Source: Tretioscincus oriximinensis (lineage: Eukaryota; Chordata; Lepidosauria; Squamata; Gymnophthalmidae). Taken from it: DNA of 64,000 nucleotides. Position 1 is the first letter of the stretch; each line of letters opens with the position of its first letter. The stretch covers positions 824,167-888,166 of the forward strand of contig JAJVDF010000003.1 in NCBI GenBank assembly GCA_022410635.1, written 5' to 3'. Shown here piece by piece: positions 1 to 10,049 of the stretch. The notes below the pieces were generated by a model that made no database searches, was not told the DNA's origin, and saw only the letters and a list, made by a program, of their open reading frames with translations. A program made the position numbers and the translations under genes.

Positions 1-100
1 TTCTTCTTCTTCTTCTTCTTCTTCTTCTTCTTCTTCTTCTTCTTCTTCTTCTTCTTCTTCTTCTTCTTCTTCTTCTCCTGCTCCTCCTTCTCCTTCTTCC
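1..100. repeat. (TTC)n microsatellite, probable SINE tail
   Basis: Near-perfect TTC repeats to about 76, then degenerate CTC/CTT units to 100. Other pyrimidine tracts in this window are the tails of plus-strand SINEs (for example 9706-9720), so this is probably the expanded tail of a SINE whose body lies left of the window. The body itself is not visible. Confidence 0.9.
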
Positions 101-529
101 ATTTGATGCGAATATTCATTAAATAAAAGTTTATCCCACTGTAATCAACACAACATGTGGCTTAGCTTTTGGAATATTTTCTCTAAGCTATCTATACATT
201 CTATTAAATACCAAACTATATAGTTTCATCAGTGTTTAAATATTTAACACTAAAAACAGCGGGCAGGCAATTTAGTGTTAGAATGTGTGAAAAGGGGAAA
301 TTTAATAATTGCCTTTACAGATATGGTCCCATATAACCCCATATAACTATGAGGCTTAAGAGAAATAACCCAAGTCTTCTACTGGGATCAATAAATTCAA
401 TCCACTTAACTTTCATAGTTATGCTAATGGTAGCAGTTCTTGGCATCACAGCTTGAATATAAAGGAAAAAAAAGTCCCCTTGCTTGTATTTTACTTTAAA
501 AACTAAGTTATTTTATATCACACTTTATT
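101..529. other. AT-rich stretch with no recognised feature
   Basis: I see no coding signal, RNA gene or known repeat here. Confidence 0.5.
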
Positions 530-830
530 AGGACATAAGAAATAATATTTTAGTACATAAAAACACAAGGGAACAGAAGAGGAGTCCTGCTGAGTTAGGC
601 TATGAACCATCCATTTCACACAGCAATGCACCAATTGTACGAGGATATTCTGCAGCAGAAGAAAAAGGCAAAACTTTTATAAGCCATCCTTGACTTCTGA
701 AAATAGTATTCCCCAAACCACGCCCAACACAGAGGCAGCATCTAGGTATTTCCTTCAGTAACCCTCTGCATACTTGGCCCTCATGAATTTGTTAAATCCC
801 CTCCTAAAACTAGTAAAGAATGCATTACTA
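530..830 (-). mobile_element. CR1 LINE 3' end, truncated and decayed
   Basis: Read on the minus strand, this is the 3' untranslated end of the same CR1 lineage found at 885-1940. It starts with the ACATAAGAA terminal repeat, continues through the GAGTCCTGCTGAGTTAGGC block, and ends in remnants of the last codons (a block resembling CATGAATTTGTTAAATCC). It has many substitutions and no usable reading frame. It lies opposite in orientation to the plus copy 50 bp away, so the two 3' ends could pair as an inverted repeat. Confidence 0.8.
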
Positions 831-884
831 TATATGGCATGTATATAAGATCACACTATAATAGGTTTTTTAAATTTTATTTTA

Positions 885-1940
885 ATCATGACTTTAGTGG
901 AACTTCTTTGTAGGTCAGAATGCATAAGATGTGCCCTTTCAATCTCATCTGAAAATGATTGTAAGGCACTCCAGAGTGATCTATTGAAATTGGGTGAGTG
1001 GGCATCAAAGTGGCAAATGCACTTCAATTTAAGCAAGTGCAAAGTCATGCACATTGGGGTAAAGAACCTCAGCTACTCCTACCACTTGATGGGTACTAAG
1101 CTTTCTGTGACCGAGCAAGAAAAGGATCTTGGGGTGTTGGTGGACAATTCTATGAAAATGTCAACCCAGTGTGCAGCAGCAGCAAAAAAGGCAAATTCCA
1201 TGTTGGGGATAATTAGGAAAGGAATCGAAAACAAGTCAGCAAATGTTGTTTCGCCTCTTTATAAATCTGTGCTGAGGTCACATTTGGAATACTGTGTTCA
1301 ATTCTGGTCACCACATCTCAAGAGGGATATTTTGGAACTGGAGAAGGTGTAGAAAAGGTCAACAAAAATGATCAAGGATCTGGAGCACTTCCCTTATGAA
1401 GTCAGGATGCAATGTCTGGGCCTCTTCAGTCTTGAAAGGCGATGTTTGAGAGGTGATCTGATTGAAGTGTACAAAATCATGCATGGGAAGGACAGGGTGA
1501 ATAGAGAAAAAATGTTTTCTGTCGTATCACACAACACAAGAACCAGAGGGCACTCCTTAAAACTGTTGGGTAAAAAAGTGAGAACAGACAAAGGAAAGTA
1601 TTTTTTCACCCAGAAGGTCATTGGCCTGTGGAATTTACTTCCTGAAGAGGTAGTGGTAGCTACCAGCTTGGATAGTTTCAAGACCGGACTAGACAGGTTT
1701 ATAGACACCAAATGTATAAATGAGTACTAGGATGGATGTCTGGATGTTGCCTCCGGGATGGAGAAACAGGCAGGACTCCTGNGATGCCATTTGCATGGAG
1801 TCGTGAACAGGAGCATATTTTGCTTTCCTCTGTTCGGACTGCCCAGGTGCATCTGGTGGGCCTCTGTGTGACACAGAATGCTGGACTTGATGGCCTGTGG
1901 CCTGATCTAGTATGGTTCTTCTTATGTTCTTTTGTTCTTA
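885..1940 (+). mobile_element. CR1-type LINE, 3' fragment with reverse-transcriptase C-terminus
   Basis: This is a 5'-truncated CR1 retrotransposon: the end of its ORF2, the 3' UTR and the 3' terminus. CR1 ORF2 encodes the endonuclease/reverse transcriptase that copies the element by target-primed reverse transcription. The protein part spans 888-1730 and the UTR runs to about 1940, ending in repeated TTCTTATG-like octamers, the typical CR1 3' end. The UTR motif about GGCCTGATCTAGTATGG recurs, often inverted, elsewhere in the window. There is no poly(A), as usual for CR1. One base at 1782 is N. The 5' truncation is normal for the family. A TIR element begins 17 bp downstream. Confidence 0.9.
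888..1730 (+). pseudogene. CR1 ORF2 C-terminal region, one in-frame stop
   Basis: About 280 codons of the reverse-transcriptase C-terminal ('thumb' and tail) region of a CR1-clade LINE. Recognisable family blocks in order: LGEWASKWQMHFNLSKCKVMH near residue 35, EKDLGVLVDN near 79, PLYKSVLRSHLEYCVQFWSP near 122, then after the stop GLFSLERRCLRGDLIEVYKI and NTRTRGHSLKL. A TAG at 1350-1352 interrupts the frame at a position where CR1 proteins usually have glutamine, one base change away; the same frame then continues to the natural TAG at 1728-1730. The fingers and palm, including the catalytic YxDD, lie upstream and are absent, so it cannot work. Few lesions for its length imply a fairly young copy. 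Confidence 0.9.
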
Positions 1941-1956
1941 TCTTTTCTTTAACTTT

Positions 1957-2343
1957 GGCTTCATCCACAAGAGGGGCTAAAAAGCGGGCTTAGCTACATG
2001 GGCTGTCGACCAGTCATCTGCATGGATTGTGCAGCAACAGCCATAGGTGGATGGGAGGAAGGAAGCACCACCCCCTGAGTAGCCAAGTGCAGCCTTCCGT
2101 CCACCCACCCTGCTTTGCAGGCTTGCCGCTGATTGGCGGAGGGCCTGGTTGTGCTGGCCGCATCCAAAAACTACACAGGTTACCAGTGACCAGCGCCATG
2201 AGAGTTTTAAAAATTAGGTCTCATTTAACCCACAGCACGGTAGGTTTGTTGTGACTACGTCGCTCACAACCTGCCATTACATATGTAGGAACCATGGGGA
2301 AGGCACTCCTATGCAGACATCACTACAGTGTGTGGATGCAGCC
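1957..2343. mobile_element. Non-autonomous TIR element, GGCTGCATCCAC family, copy 1
   Basis: The segment is bounded by GGCTTCATCCAC at 1957 and its inverse TGTGGATGCAGCC ending at 2343. The interior matches 51497-51872 along its length (for example the shared CCATAGGTGG and GGAGGAAGGAAGCACC blocks), so the boundaries are defined by two independent copies. There is no transposase; about 387 bp. A hAT-type origin is plausible but target duplications are not clear. Confidence 0.7.
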
Positions 2344-2659
2344 TTGGTGTCCGAGACAGGAAATCAAATGAAGGATTGCCATAAGAAACCTGTGACTGAT
2401 GAACAACGGCTGTCTTTATGAAATAATTACTTTTCTTTACAAGTCTTCTGGTGTAATGGCCCAATTCTATAGCTGCTTTTTCACTCCCTTGTTCATAATC
2501 AAATCGTTAACTACTGTTGCATCCTAGCACTTATATATGCCAATATACAGTATAGCCATTCAATCGGTATATTAAACATTATCACTAGAACTTGGGGGAA
2601 AATGGTTGAAATTAGGGCCACATGTTTAATAATTGGTCTGAGCCAAATTGATTTGATTG
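2344..2659. other. No recognised feature
   Basis: AT-rich unique-looking sequence between a TIR element and a SINE. Nothing coding is visible. Confidence 0.45.
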
Positions 2660-2912
2660 AGTTTTATTTATTATTTGTACTTATTTCCCATCCTATACCC
2701 AAAGGGCGGCCAGCCAAAAAGAGTGGTGTACATAGCTTTTGTTGCTTTCTCCACAACAGACATCTTGTGAAGTATGTGGGGCTGAAAGAGTTCTAAAGAA
2801 CTGTGACTGGCCCAAAGTCATCCAACTGGCTTTCATGAAGGAGTGGGGAATCGAACCGGGAGTCTACCAGATAAGAGTCCAACATCCTAACCACTACACC
2901 AAACTGGCTCTC
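2660..2912 (-). mobile_element. tRNA-derived SINE A with L2-like tail
   Basis: On the minus strand the 5' head resembles a tRNA: GTGTAGTGGTTAG-like A box and CCCGGTTCGATTCC-like B box (seen inverted at 2848-2895). The body (ACTTCACAAGATGTCTGTTGTGG) is shared with the other SINE A copies. The last ~75 bp instead match the local L2 3' end (CTTTGGGTATAGG then AAATAATAAATAA, inverted at 2665-2710). This is a head-tail chimera compared with the copies that end in (CTT)n. Confidence 0.85.
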
Positions 2913-2999
2913 TAATAATGTTTTCCAAATAATGTTTTCGGGAGACATTATCAAATGCTTTGGTGAAGTCCATATATTACTGCAGTTTTTGTACTGCTG

Positions 3000-3537
3000 C
3001 CAAGAATACAATCAAGCTTCTGAGGTATGATTCGCTTTCCACTTTTCAGCCAAGAGACTTGCATTAATGCAACATTAAGGATGCTCTGTTAAAAATAAAA
3101 AGACCCAGGGAACACAAATGCAGAGGCTCAAACAGCAAAACGTTAGTATGCAAACGTACTCGGGAGGTTTTATGGCACACAGCTGGTGACTGAACAGCTA
3201 CAGAAAACTAAGAGCAAATCAGGAAAAATATTATCTATGTGATAGATAACTCTTTTGATTCCTTTATCTGCTGCTCCTCAGTTCTTTACTCACACATTTC
3301 TTTTTCTTGTCTGTTGTCCCTGCAGCAGACAAGAATATGCTGGATGAAAACAGTCAACATAATTACACCAGGAACGTCTGGTATGAAAAAGCACAAGGTG
3401 CTACAAAAGGTGCTACAATTGTGCTTTGATATGATACCAGTTCATTTTTTATGTAAGCAGGAAAAGAGAGAGGTATAGCGTGGAATACCTGTCCCTGTAC
3501 CTATCCAACATTTTAGATCCCAAGTAGACTTCACAAT
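3000..3537. other. No recognised feature
   Basis: AT-rich sequence with no supported gene or repeat. Confidence 0.4.
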
Positions 3538-3590
3538 TGAAGAAGAAGACACAGTTTTTATAACCCCCTTTTCTCAAATCAAAGGGAATT
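3538..3590 (-). mobile_element. SINE 3' tail remnant
   Basis: GAAGAAGAAG followed by a TTTTTATAACCCCCTTTTCTC block matches the inverted tail shared by both SINE families. The body is missing; the L2 fragment abuts directly. Confidence 0.65.
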
Positions 3591-3952
3591 AAAGTGGCAT
3601 CAATAATATCTAAAGGAACGCCTTCTCCCATATCAACTTGCCTGTACCTGAAGATCTGCAGAGGAGGCCCTCCTGACTGTACTACCTCTCTCAGAGGCAG
3701 AAAAGTAGGAACCGGAGTAGAATTCTCCATGGTAGCCCCCAAATTATGGAACACTCTCCCCCTTGAAGGGCATCAATCACCATATCTGTATGCGTTCATA
3801 AAATGCTTGAGGACATACCCCTTTAACCTGACTTTTAATGTGTTGTTTTTGTGGTTTTCATTGTTAACCACTCTGAGACCTTCAGGTATAGGGTAGTATA
3901 GAAATGCAAATAAATAAATACATAAACAAACAAACAAACAAACAAATAAACA
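3591..3952 (+). mobile_element. L2-type LINE 3' fragment with (CAAA)n tail
   Basis: Decayed C-terminus of an L2-clade ORF2; the frame beginning at 3594 contains the family block APKLWNTLP (usual form APRLWNSLP). It is followed by the 3' UTR ending CCACTCTGAGACCTTCAGG, TATAGGGTAGTATAGAAATG and an AAATAAATA/(CAAA)n tail to about 3952. Catalytic parts are missing. Confidence 0.8.
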
Positions 3953-4090
3953 TCTCTTCACAACAGACACCTTGTGAAGTGCGGAGGAGTCAGAGAGAAC
4001 TGTGTCTACCCTGAGGTCATTCTGCTGGCTTTTGGGGGAAGAGTGCAGTATTGAATTGGGAGACTTAAAAGTCTGACATTCTTACCAAGG
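3953..4090 (-). mobile_element. SINE A, 3'-truncated fragment
   Basis: Inverted SINE A body (CTTCACAACAGACACCTTGTG) through a degraded B-box region and head (TGGGAGACTTAAAAGTCTGAC). The tail is absent where it meets the L2 tail, so either this copy was cut or the L2 inserted beside it. Confidence 0.7.
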
Positions 4091-4099
4091 ATCTTTATG

Positions 4100-4920
4100 T
4101 ATATTGTGCATATGTAGGGATTCCTAGATATTCCTCTTATCTTAGAAGAGAAATGCTTTATACCTAGGAACCCTTGACAGCTTTGACCTATGTATAGACT
4201 GTCCAATAGGATGAGTTCCCAATGGAATATTCAATAAAAGGAACAAGTACATAAAATAGACAATATATGCAACAATTAATGATATAGTTGTTGCATTCTA
4301 GATCTTTGTTGACAATTTGTTTACTATGCAATTAGAAAACCAGGAATATTTTTTTTAAAAAAAAACCCTTTCTATCCCAATCTGCAGTGATATGGCTAAA
4401 TGGACAGAGCTTCAGTAACTGACAACCTGAACCGACTCTCCATTTATTCTTCCCACATTTCAATTCAGGGCTGCCTAATGTGTGCACAATCCATTATGTT
4501 CACTGAGATCAATTTTCATGTGGGTTTGAAAAGAGTATCAGCCTCTACCATGTTTCTCCTGCCATTTGCTGAGTTCTGTTCACCCCCCAAAAGCAAAGGC
4601 AGTGGTTGGATCCTCAGAACAGGCTGTAGCTGAGCAATGGTGGTGGACAAAATTCTGCCTTCTGCAAATTAAGAGGTATGCAGAGTCCACTGTCTTGTTG
4701 GCATTGCTAATAAACTAACAATAAAGGTGGAAATTATTTATCATTGTTGACCATGATTGGATAAAAGTTTGCCTGCTTTTCTGTTCTTTTTATTTTACCA
4801 TGTAAAACCACATACTATCCCTTTGAAGTATTTAGTAATTAATAAAAGCAAGAAGATAGTTAATGACCCTTTATTTGAAAGGCAAATTAAAGAAAGGGAA
4901 TTTTTTACTATGATTAGCTA
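4100..4920. other. No recognised feature
   Basis: AT-rich unique-looking sequence. Short open frames occur but show no family resemblance. Confidence 0.45.
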
Positions 4921-4926
4921 GGCATT

Positions 4927-5067
4927 GAAGAAGACGAACTGGATTTTTATATCCTGCTTTTGTCACAGAAAAGGATTCAAAGCAGCTTACAAGCCGTTTT
5001 TCACCTGAAGGCTTATAGTCTATCTTCTCCATGACATTGAGTTGATACTACCTATTCACCTACTTGT
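4927..5067 (-). mobile_element. SINE B 3' half, decayed
   Basis: GAAGAAGACGAACTGG, then TTTTTATATCCTGCTTTTG and CAAAGCAGCTTACAAG, match the inverted 3' half of SINE B (compare 13906-14000). It also keeps a GAAGGCTTATAGTCTATCTTC block specific to SINE B. The head is missing. Confidence 0.65.
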
Positions 5068-5404
5068 GATCATCATCATCATTATTTAAACACCAAGAAA
5101 GACAATCAGTCAACAATCCTGGAAGGATTATGTCTTAAATTTGTCTACTAACATTACCTCCTTTTTACTAATCTTGTTATATCTTTAATGTCTCTTCCAT
5201 GCAAATTCAGGAGTTCTGTTGCAAACATTCTCAAAATTGCTGTACTGGCACATGTTTTTAATTTATCTTCACTCCTAAAAAACTGGTATTCTCTCCCCCC
5301 CCCCTTTATTTAGTCTAGTTTTTGGGGACTGAAGGTGGGTTAAAAGTACTTTTCACTGTACAACTCACAGTACACTTTAACCTGGTCTTTAGTTAACAAA
5401 TCAG

Positions 5405-5465
5405 TTCTCTCATACCCTATTTGGGTATAGGGTAGTACAGAGATGCAAATAAATAAACAAATACA
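5405..5465 (+). mobile_element. L2 LINE 3' tail
   Basis: GGTATAGGGTAGTACAGAGATG followed by CAAATAAATAAACAAATA is the 3' terminus of the same L2 family as 3591-3952. Only the last ~60 bp are present. Confidence 0.65.
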
Positions 5466-5469
5466 TTTC

Positions 5470-6412
5470 CCTAGTTCTTGGACCTCTTAACTTACTGTTT
5501 GAATCTGCTATACTTTGGTTTGACAATATATCCCGAATTCTATCATACCGCCTTCTATTTGATAGATAATTCAAAAACTTCCATCATTTTACTATTTCTA
5601 GCTGTGCAGCTACTAGTAAAAATGGTTTGAAAGTCTACGGTCCAAAGGTTTATGTAGTAGAGTAAAACCTTTTGCATTTGGAGACACTATGGAAGCCTGC
5701 TTGCTTGAGAATGAGACTAAGATTGTACTAATCTGGTTTAAGAAACTCACAAGTGTGCATGAGACTAATGCTAATCTAAATCAAATCTGCACTAAGAGCC
5801 CTCAGATTAGTGGTGCACCTGATTTATTGGGGTCTTTCTATATGCTAGAGTTGTCTATGCCATACATATATCAGAACAGTGGCCTACCCTAGCAGCTAAT
5901 CGTGGGGACTAGAAACATACTGCTTTCAACATTGTTCTCCTCTGAGAACACACAGAGGGCTAGCCTCGAAGATCGAAGACCGTGGCTCAAGAACCAGGAT
6001 ACAACCGCTGCACTATGTCCAGACAAGGCCTTCCCTATAATTGATGTGGCTGTTGGGCCAGTTTATCCCAAATTCTCATTACATTTCTAGACTAGAAAAG
6101 GGGATTTCTGGCTCTTGAGCTGTTGTTTATTAAATGTAAAGGCAACCTCAAGTTTCTGATGGAGCGACATGTTAATGACAATCCATCCTATTGATACAAA
6201 ATCAGTTTCCCAAGAATGTTTCCCACACATGTTAATCCAAGTTGGTCTCGAGTTCTATCTGCAAAAGTTTATTGTACCTAATTTCCAAGGTTTTAATTGA
6301 GCAAGATTTGTAATTTAAAACTAACATGATCTGTGGTATGGGGTTAAATCCTTAACAATATGGGATGGATAATCCTCCCATAAGTGAAAATGCACAAACA
6401 TTTTATACTCAG
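5470..6412. other. No recognised feature
   Basis: AT-rich unique-looking sequence with short open frames at 5689-5892 and 5902-6090 that match nothing I recognise. Confidence 0.45.
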
Positions 6413-6550
6413 ATCCCTTGTCCCCTGAGGCTATTCTCAGTATAGAGCTTGGCCATTTATATGCTAGCATAGACTATGGCAAGCCATAATTGGGTTTCAG
6501 GCTCCTATTTTGAAATATAGCCCAGAAGAAGATTCAGTGGGGACAGGACC
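6413..6550. mobile_element. Short palindromic element, GTCCCC..GGGGAC family, copy 1
   Basis: Left end about CCCTTGTCCCCTGAGG, right end TTCAGTGGGGACAGGACC, and an internal CATGCTAGCATAGACTATGGC block. The same pieces recur at 9249-9335 and 17545-17710, so this is a repeated TIR-type element with no coding capacity. Confidence 0.55.
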
Positions 6551-7365
6551 TTCATTGCAGTAAGAAAATTACAGTGTTAAGGTAACCCCAAGAAAAGAAT
6601 CATCCAGAAATTAGTCCAGTTCAATATATAGTTTGCAGCAATCAAGGACAAATCAGAGGCAAGGCAATCTATACTATAATAATGCATGACGTTTCACTGT
6701 ATTGCCAGTGGGTAAAGAGAAATGAAGCTACTATAGAATGCTTCATGTCCGTTGGATACCTGGTGCTTTGGGCCATGTCCTGCATTTCTTGTTTTCTGAC
6801 TTTTGCATACTCCTGCTGTCAGTGTTTCTTCACCCCCATCTCAGTCCATTTTCACCTCCTTCCATGACTCTGAATGCAGTAACATTGCATAGGATTGCTG
6901 CATAACCCAGTGCACACTAGGGTGCTGTTAAAGGATGCCAAATGCTCTGTCTCACACATTTAGTGGCAATCAAGAACGGATGTTTTATTCTTTGTACACT
7001 TGTCTATCAAGATTTGTGAGAAGTGTGGAAAGAACATTTTACTTTTTGCTTTGCACTTAGACACCTATGGCAATTTATATTATGGCTATAAAAACACATA
7101 AAAAGAAGGCATGTGTCTGATATATATATTTCTCTTCTCCCACTTATAGAATCTTTCAATATATGTATTTGGAATTTTGGTTTAAAAATATCTGCCCTTA
7201 ACAATCGTAAGCGAAAGGTTATGGATTGCCAGGCTAACACTGAAAGTTCACTGTTCCTCCAATTTTACCACACTGAACAAATACAGAAAGTATTTCACAG
7301 TCAATACAAATGGCAGAGGGGTCTATTCATTGTGTTCTTGATAGCATTAATTCTAACTAAGGCAA
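6551..7365. other. No recognised feature
   Basis: AT-rich sequence; nothing supported. Confidence 0.4.
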
Positions 7366-7367
7366 TC

Positions 7368-7560
7368 TTTAGATGAGATATTTCTTCAGCAATGGGAATT
7401 ACATCAAGGTGAATCCATCTCATGTACCCATGCATTCGTTAAAAATCCCCATTGTCCCGGGTTACAAGCTGCTATCAGAACAGGCTTCTCCTTCTCTCCA
7501 CAAAATTAGGTAGTATGGCACACACAGGAACAGGAAGTTCATAGAATACTTTAATAGTTA
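7368..7560. mobile_element. TCCAGATGAG-family TIR element, left-part fragment
   Basis: From TTAGATGAGATATTTC it follows the left half of 26011-26460 and 39520-39923: a TCATGTACC block, then CCATTGTCCCGGG, then AAGCTGCTATCAGAACAGGC. The right end is missing or too diverged to see. Confidence 0.5.
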
Positions 7561-9248
7561 GAATACTTCAGTAAAGAAAGCCAGGATGATTAAGCTCATA
7601 TCATAGATCCCTTTGTGATCTCAGAGGGTAAATGAGTTTGCTAAAGGTTAGGATATGAGCTCACAGATCAACTCACAGCCAAACTAGTCAGTATTACTAC
7701 ATTTCATGTGTAATCAATTTGAGAATATAAAGTGTGCAGAGTGAAAAGCTCCCGTATGAATGTACCCAAATATAAATACTGCTATATTCCAGGAAACTTT
7801 GAACAGGTTAAAATACATTTTGTGATACCAATTCATTCTCTGAATGCAAAGGCATGTTGGAAATAAAACACAGGATCTGAACCTATGGAACCCAATAATC
7901 TTGTGTCTCACTTTGGTATGCATTTAGTATTCTTGGTTTGTGTCTTCTATTTTTAAAATTTATATTCTCATATAAAATTATATAGGGGCTGTATTACTTT
8001 TCTTTTAATAGTGTCCGAGTGTCCTTTATTGTATGCTGAATAAAAAGAGAAGTTTTTATTATAAACAGCAGTTATGTTAGTTTCTCATTATCAGAAAATG
8101 AAGGTTTTGTCGTAGGACATGAAAACTCTTTTCAGACAAACCTCAGGGACAATATCATCCCTTTAGGATATATATTATTATGGAAATATCTAGGCCAGGA
8201 ATTAAACTTTTCCAACAGCCATAGCTGTCTTCCTTTCACTGCCAGCTAAAGCACTCTGCTTTTGTTACACGAGGTTTTCTACTACATTTCGAAATAAGAG
8301 CTAAACATCCAAAACAATGAATCATCTGTGACTTGCCTATAGCTTCAGCTGTCTAAGCAATGTGTGAAAACATTTTCTTATCCATGTACACAATAATGAG
8401 AAAGCTATAAATGCAACATTTCCTTCTAATAGGACATAAGTTGCATGTTCTCTTGTGAATCAGTTATATGCCCAAGTCCAACTGTATCAACGGCCAAAAC
8501 CCTGTTCTTGGATTTAAAAAAATGTGCACATCATATGTTAAAGTCGGCTTGTATTTTCATAAACTGAAATTATTCCTATGTAGGAAAATAAAAAACTGTA
8601 AAGAGGCCTTCAGAATATGAACACTCAATACTATATAACTCATCTAAAACCATGGTCTAGTTTAGTACAGTTCTTCAGGACTGAAGTTTGATTAAATGTG
8701 TGTGTAACTCCTACTGAATACAACAAATATATTGGCTTTAGAAAGGTAATTCTTATTATGAAAGATTTTTGATATCCTTCAAAAACATCTTGGAAGTTGT
8801 CCTTAAGAAATGAAATTGAGAGATATGAAATTCAGAGATACTATTTAACGTAAGAACCTCATTTCAATCATTCTCTGTACAAAATAAGTCAATATTCTTG
8901 GAAGATGATTTCATTGGAGAACTTATAATATTCATTCCATATATACACATTAGTGGGTATACAGTACGCTACGATTCTATTTACTGTAAGTATATAATGA
9001 AAAAACAAATTTGTACCTTGCTAAGTATAGTAATCTGCATAACTATTTTATCTTAGGCCTTATTTCTTACTAAGGCTGCTTGACTTAGGAAACTATTCTT
9101 TAAGATGAACTGGGAGTAAATAATAATATTAATTTTCTCTTTTGTTGTAATCGAGATTTATACTTATTGTGGTCAAATGTTTTTTTCTTTTGTAAATTTG
9201 ATATGGTCAATTGACAAATCATTAAACTATTCATTCATTCTTATCTTA
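7561..9248. other. AT-rich, no gene; single arm of a repeat near 8655
   Basis: A block at 8652-8695 (GTTTAGTACAGTTCTTCAGG and flanks) resembles one arm of the palindrome at 16781-16864. The rest has no recognised feature. Confidence 0.4.
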
Positions 9249-9335
9249 GGCCTTGTCCCCATTGAGCTTTATCTTGGGCTGTATCTCTGGGCAGAGCTTG
9301 GTCATCCACCAAAATAAGGGTGAAGGGACAGGGCC
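9249..9335. mobile_element. Short palindromic element, GTCCCC..GGGGAC family, copy 2
   Basis: GGCCTTGTCCCCATTGAGC at the left and AAGGGACAGGGCC at the right are inverted. It contains CTTGGGCTGTATCTCTGGG, matching the CCCAGAATA/ATATAGCCC arm of the 17.6-kb copy. About 87 bp, internally deleted. Confidence 0.55.
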
Positions 9336-9411
9336 ATAGCAACTTATTGAAACATTTGGATGACATTTGACTGCATACTGTATCATGCACTTACACGTAG
9401 CACTGTTAGCA

Positions 9412-9722
9412 GGCACGGATAGCTCAGTTGCTTAGGAATTCGTCTCTTGCCTGGGAGATCGTGTTTCGAAGCCCTGTGTTGGAAGTGGGGAGGGGTGAGC
9501 ACCTTCCACTAGCCTGTAGCTCTAGCCAACCCAGCTATTCGAAAGCATGAATTGCAAGAAATTGCAACTGACTGCAAGTAGATACATGGGAACCACCATA
9601 GCCTGGTGGGGAAGATAGAATGTGAACCTTTGGGCAAAATATATCCTTGTAAGCCGCTTTGAGTCCCTTTGAAAGGTGAGAAAAGCGGGGTATAAGAACC
9701 AAGTTCTTCTTCTTCTTCTTAA
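9412..9722 (+). mobile_element. tRNA-derived SINE B, near full length
   Basis: The head GGATAGCTCAGTTGC fits a pol III A box, and the segment near 9461-9474 (GTGTTTCGAAGCCC) fits a B box. The body has GAGGGGTGAGCACCTTCC and a TTGCAAGAAATTGCAACTGACTG block. The 3' tail GTAAGCCGCTTTGAGTCCC, AAAAGCGGGGTATAAGAACC and (CTT)n is shared with SINE A. No cloverleaf can be completed, so this is not a functional tRNA gene. Confidence 0.85.
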
Positions 9723-9842
9723 AAATTTCATTTAAATGATTTCATTTATGGCAAAACTTAGGATAAGAAAATTACTTGTTGAAACTTTTTCAATTTTATT
9801 TCGATTCCTGTATGGCCAAGGGTTTAGACAATGATGCTGATT

Positions 9843-10045
9843 ATTAGGCTGACCAGATGACCCCTTGGGGGGGGTTGAAAACCCATTTTGGGGTTGCCTC
9901 CCAGTTGTTTTTCTGAGCAAAAAAAATTAAACAAAAAAAATTGAAAAAAANTTTTTTTTGAAAAGAAATTCCTCAGAAAAAGCACCCCAAACCCGGGTTT
10001 TCAAACCTGCCCCCCCCAAAAAAAGGGGGTCGTCTGGTCAGCCTA
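9843..10045. mobile_element. Palindromic TIR element, TAGGCTGACCAGA family, copy 1
   Basis: Perfect 13-bp inverted ends TAGGCTGACCAGA (9843-9855) and TCTGGTCAGCCTA (10033-10045). The arms continue inward through G-rich and C-rich runs and a GAAAACCC / GGGTTTTC pair, so the whole 203 bp folds back. The flanks (CTGAATTA left, CTGATTA right) look like an imperfect target duplication of about 8 bp, as in hAT elements. One N sits at 9951 in the poly(A)/poly(T) centre. Confidence 0.8.
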
Positions 10046-10049
10046 CTGA

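Noticed and set aside
9412..9480. Possible tRNA gene (good A and B boxes)
   Set aside because: No complete cloverleaf or acceptor stem; it is the head of a SINE repeated elsewhere.
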